Position numbers and translations under genes: made by a program. Positions 49,913 to 60,500 of a stretch of 64,000 nucleotides of DNA are shown piece after piece. Numbering within the stretch: the first letter of the stretch is position 1; each line of letters opens with the position of its first letter. This DNA is from Coriaria nepalensis (taxonomy: Eukaryota > Streptophyta > Magnoliopsida > Cucurbitales > Coriariaceae): positions 30,523,209 through 30,587,208 of the forward strand of contig CP114482.1 of NCBI GenBank assembly GCA_027186245.1, read 5' to 3'. A model generated the notes under the pieces. That model saw only the letters and a list, made by a program, of their open reading frames with translations, was not told where the DNA came from and searched no databases.

Positions 49913-50486
49913 GTGCACGAAACTCGTGTTTATAGTGCAAAAGTAGAATTCGTTCTAATCATAATCATAAGATGTGTTGGCTTGAGGTGACTCATGAAAA
50001 TGATTTTAAGGAAAAACAAATGAACACATGTCTTATAATGGTGACATTAGAATGTTGTGCACAAAACTTGTGCTTGAAGTGCAAAAATAGAATTTATTCG
50101 AATCGCCATCATATGACTTATTATTAGCCTGAGTTGACCCATTGACGTGATTTTAAGGTGAAACTAAGGCACATGTGTCCCCTAAAGGTCATTAGTATGT
50201 TGTGCATAAGACTCGTGTATAAAGTGCAAAAGTAGAATTCGTTCTAATCACAATCATAAGATTTATTCGCTTGAGGTGACTCATGAAAATGATTTTAAGG
50301 AAAAACAAATGAACACATGTCCCGCAAAGGACATTAGAATGTTGTGCACAAAACTCGTGTTTGAAGTGCAAAAACAGAATTTGTACGAATCACCATCATA
50401 TGACTTATTGGCTTGGGGTGACTCACTGACATGAGCTTTAAGGTGAAACCAAGGCACACGTGTCCCCCAAAGGTCATTAGCAAGTT
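49913..50486 (+). repeat. HOR unit S10
   Basis: a' with TTTATAGTGC, GATGTGTTGG and TCTTATAATGGTGAC, then d' with GCATAAGACTCGTG and a 1-bp gain (GAGCTTTAAGG). It corresponds in position to S3 after L1-L2 but its second dimer has a different head. Confidence 0.82.
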
Positions 50487-50884
50487 GTGCACGAAACTCG
50501 TGTTTAAAGTGCAAAAGTAGAATTCGTTCTAATCATAATCATAAGATGTATTGGCTTGATGTGACTCAGGAAAATGATTTTAAGGAAAAACAAATGAACA
50601 CATGTCTTATTAAGGTGACATTAGAATGTTGTGCACAAAACTTGTGCTTGAAGTGCAAAAATAGAATTTATTCGAATCGCCATCATATGACTTATTATAA
50701 GCCTGAGTTGACCCATTGACCTGATTTTAAGGTGAAACCAAGCCACACGTGTCCCCAAAGGTCATTAGCATGTTGTGCACGAAACTCGTGTATAAAGTGC
50801 ACAAGTAGAATTCTTTCTAATCATAATCATAAGATGTATTGGCTTGAGGTGACTCATGAAAATGATTTTAAGGTAAAACAAATG

Positions 50885-52130
50885 AACACATGTCCCGCAA
50901 AGGACATTATAATGTTGTGCACAAAACTCGTGTTTGAAGTGCAAAAATAGAATTTATTCGAGTCGCCATCATATGACTTATTATTAGCCTGAGTTGACTC
51001 ATTGACATGATTTTAGGGTAAAACCAAGGCACACGTGTCCCCTAAAGGTCATTAGCATGTTGTGCACGACACTTGTGTATAAAGTGCAAAAGTAGAATTC
51101 GTTCTAATCACAATCATAAGATGTATTAGCTTAAGGTGACTCATTAAAATGATTTTAAGGAAAAACAAATGAACAGATGTCCTGAAAAGGACATTAGAAT
51201 GTTGTGCACAAAACTCGTGCTTGAAGTGCAAAAACAGAATTTATTCGAATCGCCATCATATGACTTATTATTAGCCTGAGTTGACTCATTGAAATGATTT
51301 TAGGGTAAAACCAAGGCACACGTGTCCCTTAAAGGTCATTAGCATGTTGTGCACGAAACTTGTGTATAAAGTGCAAAAGTAGAATTCGTTCTAATCACAA
51401 TCATAAGGTGTATTAGCTTAAGGCGACTCATTAAAATGATTTTAAGGTAAAACAAATGAACACATGTCTCGCAAAGGACATTAGAATATTGTGCACAAAA
51501 CTCGTGTTTGAAGTGAAAAAACAGAATTTGTACGAATCACCATCATATGACTTATTATTAGCCTGAGTTGACCCATTGACGTGATTTTAGGGGAAAACCA
51601 AGGCACACGTGTCCCCTAAAGGACATTAGCATGTTGTCCACGAAACTTGTGTATAAATTGCAAAAGTAGAATTCGTTCTAATCACAATCATAAGATGTAT
51701 TGGCTTAAGGTGACTCATTAAAATGATTTTAAGGAAAAACAAATGAACACATGTCCCGCAAAGGACATTAGAATGTTGTGCAAAAAACTCATGTTTGAAG
51801 TGAGAAAACAGAATTTGTACGAATCACCATCACATGACTTATTGGCTTGGGGTGACTCACTGACCTGATTTTAAGGTGAAACCAAACCACACGTGTCCCC
51901 AAAGGTCATTAGCATGTTGTGCACGAAACTCGTGTATAAAGTGCACAAGTAGAATTCTTTCTAATCATAATCATAAGATGTATTGGCTTGAGGTGACTCA
52001 TGAAAATGATTTTAAGATAAACAAATGAACACATGTCCCGCCAAGGACATTAGAATGTTGTGCACGAAACTCGTGTTTGAAGTGCAAAAATAGAATTTAT
52101 TTGAATCGCCATCATATGACTTATTATTAG
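50885..52130 (+). repeat. Domain VII block, copy 1
   Basis: ACATTATAATG, CGACACTTGTG, CATAAGGTGTATTAGC, GTTGTCCACGAAAC and AAACCACACGTGTCCCC occur in this order and recur at offset 1,716 bp (six dimers). Confidence 0.83.
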
Positions 52131-52599
52131 CCTGAGTTGACTCACTGACCTGATTTTAAGGTGTAACAAAGCCACCCGTGTCGCCAAAGGTCATTAGCAT
52201 GTTGTGCACGAAACTCGTGTATAAAGTGCAAAAGTAGAATTCGTTCTAATCACAATCATAAGATGTATTAGCTTAAGGTGACTCATTAAAATGATTTTAA
52301 GGAAAAACAAATGAACACATGCCCTGAAAAGGACATTAGAATGTTCTGCACAAAACTCGTGCTTGAAGTGCGAAAATAGAATTTATTCGAATCGCCATCA
52401 TATGACTTATTATTAGCCTGAGTTGACCCATTGACGTGATTTTAAGGTGAAACTAAGGCACACATGTCCCCTAAAGGTCATTAGTATGTTGTGCACAGAA
52501 CTCGTGTATAAAGTGCAAAAGTAGAATTCGTTCTAATCACAATCATAAGATTTATTCGCTTGAGGTGACTCACGAAAATGATTTTAAGGAAAAACAAAT

Positions 52600-53845
52600 G
52601 AACACATGTCCCGCAAAGGACATTATAATGTTGTGCACAAAACTCGTGTTTGAAGTGCAAAAATAGAATTTATTCGAATCGCCATCATATGACTTATTAT
52701 TAGCCTGAGTTGACTCATTGACATGATTTTAGGGTAAAACCAAGGCACACGTGTCCCCTAAAAGTCATTAGCATGTTGTGCACGAAACTTGTGTATAAAG
52801 TGCAAAAGTAGAATTCGTTCTAATCACAATCATAAGATGTATTAGCTTAAGGTGACTCATTAAAATGATTTTAAGGAAAAACAAATGAACACATGTCCTG
52901 AAAAGGACATTAGAATGTTGTGCACAAAACTCGTGCTTGAAGTGCAAAAACAGAATTTATTCGAATCGCCATCATATGACTTATTATTAGCCTGAGGTGA
53001 CTCATTGAAATGATTTTAGGGTAAAACCAAGGCACACGTGTCCCCTAAAGGTCATTAGCATGTTGTGCACGAAACTTGTGTATAAAGTGCAAAAGTAGAA
53101 TTCGTTCTAATCACAATCATAAGGTGTATTAGCTTAAGGTGACTCATTAAAATGATTTTAAGGTAAAACAAATGAACACATGTCTCGCAAAGGACATTAG
53201 AATATTGTGCACAAAACTCGTGTTTGAAGTGAAAAAACAGAATTTGTACGAATCACCATCATATGACTTATTATTAGCCTGAGTTGACCCATTGACGTGA
53301 TTTTAGGGGAAAACCAAGGCACACGTGTCCCCTAAAGGACATTAGCATGTTGTCCACGAAACTTGTGTATAAATTCCAAAAGTAGAATTCGTTCTAATCA
53401 CAATCATAAGATGTATTGGCTTAAGGTGACTCATTAAAATGATTTTAAGGAAAAACAAATGAACACATGTCCCGCAAAGGACATTAGAATGTTGTGCAAA
53501 AAACTCATGTTTGAAGTGAGAAAACAGAATTTGTATGAATCACCATCACATGACTTATTGGCTTGGGGTGACTCACTGACCTGATTTTAAGGTGAAACCA
53601 AACCACACGTGTCCCCAAAGGTCATTAGCATGTTGTGCACGAAACTCGTGTATAAAGTGCATAAGTAGAATTCTTTCTAATCATAATCATAAGATGTATT
53701 GGCTTGAGGTGACTCATGAAAATGATTTTAAGGTAAAACAAATGAACACATGTCCCGCGAAGGACATTAGAATGTTGTGCACAAAACTCGTGTTTGAAGT
53801 GCAAAAATAGAATTTATTTGAATCACCATCATATGACTTATTATT
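52600..53845 (+). repeat. Domain VII block, copy 2
   Basis: Same order of markers as copy 1 (CATAAGGTG at 53,119; GTTGTCCACG near 53,351). Also the left part of a longer match (about 52,230-55,070) to 57,670-60,500. Confidence 0.83.
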
Positions 53846-54459
53846 AGCCTGAGTTTACTCATTGACATGATTTTTAGGTGAAACCAAGGAACACGTGTCC
53901 CCTTAAGGTCATTAGCATGTTGTGCACGAAACTCGTGTATAAAGTGCAAAAGTAGAATTCGTTCTAATCACAATCATAAGATTTATTGGCTTGAGGTGAC
54001 TCATTAAAATGATTTTAAGGAAAAACAAATGAACACATATCCTGAAAAGGACATTACAATGTTGTGCACAAAACTCGTGCTTGAAGTGCAAAAATAGAAT
54101 TTATTCGAATCGCCATCATATGACTTATTATTAGCCTGAGTTGACCCATTGACGTGATTTTAAGGTGAAACTAAGGCACATGTGTCCCCTAAAGGTCATT
54201 AGTATGTTGTGCACAAAACTCGTGTATAAAGTGCAAAAGTAGAATTCGTTCTAATCAAAATCATAAGATTTATTCTTGAGGTGAGTCATGAAAATGATTT
54301 TAAGGTAAAACAAATGAACACATGTCCCGCGAAGGACATTAGAATGTTGTGCACAAAACTCGTGTTTGAAGTGCAAAAATAGAATTTATTTGAATCGCCA
54401 TCATATGACTTATTATTAGCCTGAGTTGACGCATTGACATGATTTTTAGGTGAAACCAA

Positions 54460-54473
54460 GGGACACGTGTCCC
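54460..54473. other. 14-bp perfect palindrome GGGACACGTGTCCC
   Basis: The B-monomer CACGTG core is usually flanked as GGCACACGTGTCCCC, giving only 8 bp of symmetry. Here GGGACACGTGTCCC is fully self-complementary. The partner copy is at 59,902-59,915. No function is implied by the sequence alone. Confidence 0.85.
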
Positions 54474-56279
54474 CTAAAGGTCATTAGCATGTTGTGCCCG
54501 AAACTCGTGTATAAAGTGCAAAAGTAGAATTCGTTCTAATCACAATCATAAGATTTATTGGCTTGAGGTGACTCATGAAAATTATTTTAAGGAAAAACAA
54601 ATGAACACATGTCCTGAAAAGGACATTAGAATGTTTTGCACAAAACTCATGCTTGAAGTGCAAAAATGAAATTTATTCGAATCGCCATCATATGACTTGT
54701 TATTAGCCTGAGTTGACCGATTGACGTGATTTTAAGGTGAAACTAAGGCACACATGTCCCCTAAAGGTCATTAGTATGTTGTGCACAAAACTCGTGTATA
54801 AAGTGCAAAAGTAGAATTCGTTCTAATCACAATCATAAGATTTATTCGCTTGAGGTGACTCATGAAAATGATTTTAAGGAAAAACAAATGAACACATGTC
54901 CCGCAAAGGACATTATAATGTTGTGCACAAAACTCGTGTTTGAAGTGCAAAAATAGAATTTATTCGAATCGCCATCATATGACTTATTATTAGCCTGAGT
55001 TGACTCATTGACATGATTTTAGGGTAAAACCAAGGCACACGTGTCCCCTAAAGGTCATTAGCATGTTGTGCACGACACTTGTGTATAAAGTGCAAAAGTA
55101 GAATTCGTTCTAATCACAATCATAAGATGTATTAGCTTTAGGTGAATCATTAAAATGATTTTAAGGAAAAACAAATGAACACATGTCCTGAAAAGGACAT
55201 TAGAATGTTGTGCACAAAACTCGTGCTTGAAGTGCAAAAACAGAATTTATTCGAATCGCCATCATATGACTTATTATTAGCCTGAGTTGACTCATTGAAA
55301 TGATTTTAGGGTAAAACCAAGGCACACGTGTCCCCTAAAGGTCATTAGCATGTTGTGCACGACACTTGTGTATAAAGTGCAAAAGTAGAATTCGTTCTAA
55401 TCACAATCATAAGATGTATTCGCTTAAGATGACTCATTAAAATGATTTTAAAGTAAAACAAATGAACACATATCCCGCAAAGAACAGTAGAATATTGTGC
55501 ACAAAACTCGTGTTTGAAGTGAAAAAACAGAATTTGTACGAATCACCATCATATGACTTATTATTAGCCTGAGTTGACCCATTGACGTGATTTTAGGGTA
55601 AAACCAAGGCACACGTGTCCCCTAAAGGTCATTAGCAAGTTGTGCACGAAACTTGTGTAAAAAGTGCAAAAGTAGAATTCGTTCTAATCACAATCATAAG
55701 ATATATTATCTTAAGGTGACTCATTAAAATGATTTTAAGGTAAAACAAATGAACATATGTCCCGCAAAGGACATTAGAATATTGTTCACAAAACTTGTGT
55801 TTGAAGTGAAAAAACAGAATTTGTACGAATCATCATCATATGACTTATTATTAGCCTAAGTTGACCCATTGACGTGATTTTAAGGTGAAACTAAGCACAT
55901 GTGTCCCCTAAAGGTCATTAGCATGTTGTGCCCGAAACTCGTCTATAAAGTGCAAAAGTAGAATTCGTTCTAATCACAATCATAAGATGTATTAGCTTAA
56001 GGTGACTCATTAAAATGATTTTAAGGTAAAACAAATGAACACATGTCCCGCAAAGGACATTAGAATATTGGGCACAAAACCCGTGTTTGAAGTGCAAAAA
56101 TGAATTTATTCGAATTGCCATCATATGATTTATTACTAGCCTGAGTTGACTCATTGACATGATTTTAGGGTAAAACCAAGGCACACGTGTCCCCTAAAGG
56201 TCATTAGCATGTTGTGCACAAAACTTGTGTATAAAGTGCAAAAGTAGAATTCGTTCTAATCACAATCATAAGATGTATG

Positions 56280-57300
56280 GGCTTGAGGTGACTCATTAAA
56301 ATGATTTTAAGGTAAAACAAATGAACACATGTCCCGCAAAGGACATTAGAATATTTTACACAAAACTCGTGTTTGAATTGAAAAACCAGAATTTGTACGA
56401 ATCACCATCATATGACTTATTATTAGCCTGAGTTGACCCATTGACGTGATTTTAGGGTGAAACCAAGGCACACGTGTTTGCTAAAGGTCATTACCAAGTT
56501 GTGCACGAAACTCGTGTATAAAGTGCAGAAGTTGAATTCGTTCTAATCATAAGCATAAGATGTATTGGCTTGAGGTGACTCATGAAAATGATTTTAAGGT
56601 AAAAGAAATGAACACATGTCCCGCAAAGGACATTAGAATATTGTGCACAAAACTCGTGTTTGAAGTGAAAAAACAGAATTTGTACGAATCAACGTCATAC
56701 GACTTATTATTAGCCTGAGTTGACTCATTGACATGATTTTAGGGTAAAACCAAGGCACATGTGTTCCCTAAAGGTCATTAGCATGTTGTGCACGAAACTT
56801 GTGTATAAAGTGCAAAAGTAGAATTCGTTCTAATCACAATCATAAGATGTATTAGCTTAAGGTGACTCATTAAGATGATTTTAATGTAAAACAAATGAAC
56901 ACATGTCCCGCAAAGGACATTAGAATATTGTGCACAAAACTGGTGTTTGAAGTGAAAAAACAGAATTTGTACGAATCACCATCATATGACTTATTATTAG
57001 CCTGAGTTGACCCATTGACGTGATTTTAGGGTGAAACCAAGGCACACGTGTCCCGTAAAGGTCATTAGCAAGTTGTGCACGAAACTCGTGTATAAAGTGC
57101 AAAAGTAGAATTCGTTCTAATCATAATCATAAGATGTATTGGCCTGAGGTGACTCATGGAAATGATTTTAGGGTAAAACAAAGGAACACATGTCCCGCGA
57201 AGGACATTAGAATGTTGTGCACAAAACTCGTGTTTGAAGTGCAAAAACAGAATTTGTACGAATCACCATCATATGACTTATTGGCTTGGGGTGACTCACT
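56280..57300 (+). repeat. Domain VII dimers with ATCAACGTCATACGAC
   Basis: The rare ATCAACGTCATACGAC B variant (56,688), then CATGGAAATG (57,154), then GTACGAATC with GACTCACTGACATGAG. The same succession recurs near 61.85-63.1 kb, where the ATCAACGTC variant is present twice (61,847 and about 62,419), and the CATGGAAATG A variant occurs again near 63.74 kb. Confidence 0.72.
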
Positions 57301-57669
57301 GACATGAGTTTAAGGCGAAACCAAGGCACACGTGTCCCCCAAAGGTCATTAGCAAGTTGTGCACGAAACTCGTGTATAAAGTGCAAAAGTAGAATTCGTT
57401 CTAATCATAATCATAAGATGTATTGGCTTGAGGTGACTCATGAAAATGATTTTAAGGTAAAACAAATGAACACATGTCTCGCGAAGGACATTAGAATGTT
57501 GTGCACACAACTCGTGTTTGAAGTGCAAAAATAGAATTTATTCGAATCGCCATCATATGACTTATTATTAGCCTGAGTTGACTCATTGAAATGATTTTAG
57601 GGTAAAACCAAGGCACACGTGTCCCCTAAAGGTCATTAGCATGTTGTGCACGACACTTGTGTATAAAGT

Positions 57670-60500
57670 GCAAAAGTAGAATTCGTTCTAATCACAATCA
57701 TAAGATGTATTAGCTTAAGGTGACTCATTAAAATGATTTTAAGGAAAAACAAATGAACACATGTCCTGAAAAGGACATTAGAATGTTGTGCACAAAACTC
57801 GTGCTTGAAGTGCAAAAATAGAATTTATTCGAATCGCCATCATATGACTTATTATTAGCCTGAGTTGACCCATTGACGTGATTTTAAGGTGAACTAAGGC
57901 ACACATGTCCCCTAAAGGTCATTAGTATGTTGTGCACAGAACTCGTGTATAAAGTGCAAAAGTAGAATTCGTTCTAATCACAATAATAAGATTTATTCGC
58001 TTGAGGTGACTCATGAAAATGATTTTAAGGAAAAACAAATGAACACATGTCCCGCAAAGGACATTATAATGTTGCGCACAAAACTCGTGTTTGAAGTGCA
58101 AAAATAGAATTTATTCGAATCGCCATCATATGACTTATTATTAGCCTGAGTTGACTCATTGACATGATTTTAGGGTAAAACCATGGCACACGTGTCCCCT
58201 AAAGGTCATTAGCATGTTGTGCACGACACTTGTGTATAAACTGCAAAAGTAGAATTCGTTCTAATCACAATCATAAGATGTATTAGCTTAAGGTGACTCA
58301 TTAAAATGATTTTAAGGAAAAACAAATGAACACATGTCCTGAAAAGGACATTAGAATGTTGTGCACAAAACTCGTGCTTGAAGTGCAAAAACAGAATTTA
58401 TTCGAATCGCCATCATATGACTTATTATTAGCCTGAGTTGACTCATTGAAATGATTTTAGGGTAAAACCAAGGCACACGTGTCCCCTAAAGGTCATTAGC
58501 ATGTTGTGCACGAAACTTGTGTATAAAGTGCAAAAGTAGAATTCGTTCTAATCACAATCATAAGGTGTATTAGCTTAAGGTGACTCATTAAAATGATTTT
58601 AAGGTAAGACAAATGAACACATGTCTCACAAAGGACATTAGAATATTGTGCACAAAACTCGTGTTTGAAGTGAAAAAACAGAATTTGTACGAATCACCAT
58701 CATATGACTTATTATTAGCCTGATTGACCCATTGATGTGATTTTAGGGGAAAACCAAGGCACACGTGTCCCCTAAAGGACATTAGCATGTTGTCCACGAA
58801 ACTTGTGTATAAATTGCAAAAGTAGAATTCGTTCTAATCACAATCATAAGATGTATTGGCTTAAGGTGACTCATTAAAATGATTTTAAGGAAAAACAAAT
58901 GAACACATGTCCCGCAAAGGACATTAGAATGTTGTGCAAAAAACTCATGTTTGAAGTGAAAAAACAGAATTTGTACGAATCACCATCACATGACTTATCG
59001 GCTTGGGGTGACTCACTGACCTGATTTTAAGGTGAAACCAAACCATACGTGTCCCCAAAGGTCATTAGCATGTTGTGCACGAAACTCGTGTATAAAGTGC
59101 ACAAGTAGAATTCTTTCTAATCATAATCATAAGATGTATCGGCTTGAGGTGACTCATGAAAATGATTTTAAGGTAAAACAAATGAACACATGTCCCGCGA
59201 AGGACATTAGAATGTTGTGCACAAAACTCGTGTTTAAAGTGCAAAAATAGAATTTATTTGAATCACCATCATATGACTTATTATTAGCCTGAGTTTACTC
59301 ATTGACATGATTTTTAGGTGAAACCAAGGAACACGTGTCCCCTAAAGGTCATTAGCATGTTGTGCACGAAACTCGTGTATAAAGTGCAAAAGTAGAATTC
59401 GTTCTAATCACAATCATAAGATTTATTGGCTTGAGGTCACTCATTAAAATGATTTTAAGGAAAAACAAATGAACACATGTCCTGAAAAGGACAGTAGAAT
59501 GTTGTGCACAAAACTCGTGCTTGAAGTGCAAAAATAGAATTTATTCGAATCGCCATCATATGACTTATTATTAGCCTGAGTTGACCCATTGACGTGATTT
59601 TAAGGTGAAACTAAGCACATGTGTCCCCTAAAGGTCATTAGTATGTTGTGCATAAGACTCGTGTATAAAGTGCAAAAGTAGAATTCGTTCTAATCACAAT
59701 CATAAGATTTATTCGCTTGAGGTGAGTCATGAAAAATGATTTTAAGGTAAAACAAATGAACACATGTCCCGCGAAGGACATTAGAATGTTGTGCACAAAA
59801 CTCGTGTTTGAAGTGCAAAAATAGAATTTATTTGAATCGCCATCATATGACTTATTATTAGCCTGAGTTGACTCATTGACATGATTTTTAGGTGAAACCA
59901 AGGGACACGTGTCCCCTAATCGTCATTAGCATGTTGTGCCCGAAACTCGTGTATAAAGTGCAAAAGTAGAATTCTTTCTAATCACAATCATAAGATTTAT
60001 TGGCTTGAGGTGACTCATGAAAATTATTTTAAGGAAAAACAAATCAACACATGTCCTGAAAAGGACATTAGAATGTTTTGCACAAAACTCATGCTTGAAG
60101 TGCAAAAATGGAATTTATTCGAATCGCCATCATATGACTTATTATTAGCCTGAGTAGACCCATTGACGTGATTTTAAGGTGAAACTAAGGCACACATGTC
60201 CCCTAAAGGTCATTAGTATGTTGTGCACAAAACTCGTGTATAAAGTGCAAAAGTAGAATTCGTTCTAATCACAATCATAAGATTTATTCGCCTGAGGTGA
60301 CTCATGAAAATGATTTTAAGGAAAAACAAATGAACACATGTCCCGCAAAGGACATTATAATGTTGTGCACAAAACTCGTGTTTGAAGTGCAAAAATAGAA
60401 TTTATTCGAATCGCCATCAAATGACTTATTCTTAGCCTGAGTTGACTCATTGACATGATTTTAGGGTAAAACCAAGGCACACGTGTCCCCTAAAGGTCAT
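57670..60500 (+). repeat. Domain VII 2.8-kb duplication, copy 2
   Basis: Second copy. Differences include TGATTGACCCATTGATG (1-bp loss near 58,722) and TCATGAAAAATG (1-bp gain near 59,733). Beyond 60,500 the match continues with dimers gained and lost; the AAGAACAGTAGAATATTG dimer occurs once near 55.48 kb but twice near 60.64 and 60.92 kb. Confidence 0.82.
59902..59915. other. 14-bp perfect palindrome, second copy
   Basis: Same GGGACACGTGTCCC as at 54,460, in the paired segmental copy; therefore one origin, not two. Confidence 0.85.

Larger units (their letters stand above)
46338..50150 (+). repeat. 3.8-kb segmental duplication, copy 2 (S S L L S block)
   Basis: Second copy of the S S L L S block. 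Divergence starts at the left near TTTTAAGTAAAAAC (46,290) and at the right where GCATAAGACTCGTG replaces GCACAAAACTCGTG (50,205). Confidence 0.9.
36751..50486 (+). repeat. Higher-order repeat array (units L and S)
   Basis: Cutting at GTGCAC after CATTAGCAAGTT gives boundaries at 36751, 37324, 37897, 39041, 40183, 40756, 41902, 43046, 43619, 44192, 44764, 45335, 46479, 47052, 47625, 48769, 49913 and 50487. Spacings are about 1,144 bp (L, four dimers) or about 573 bp (S, two dimers), in the order S S L L S L L S S S S L S S L L S. Within L the four dimers (a, b, c, d) differ from each other but match the same position in other L units closely. This is the standard definition of a higher-order repeat. 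Confidence 0.92.
52230..55070 (+). repeat. Domain VII 2.8-kb duplication, copy 1
   Basis: Colinear with 57,670-60,500 at about 5,441 bp (19 dimers): GTGCACAGAACTC (52,494 and 57,934), CATAAGGTG, AAACCACACG/AAACCATACG, GTGAGTCATG, the palindromic GGGACACGTGTCCC and ACATTATAATG all pair in order. Confidence 0.83.
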
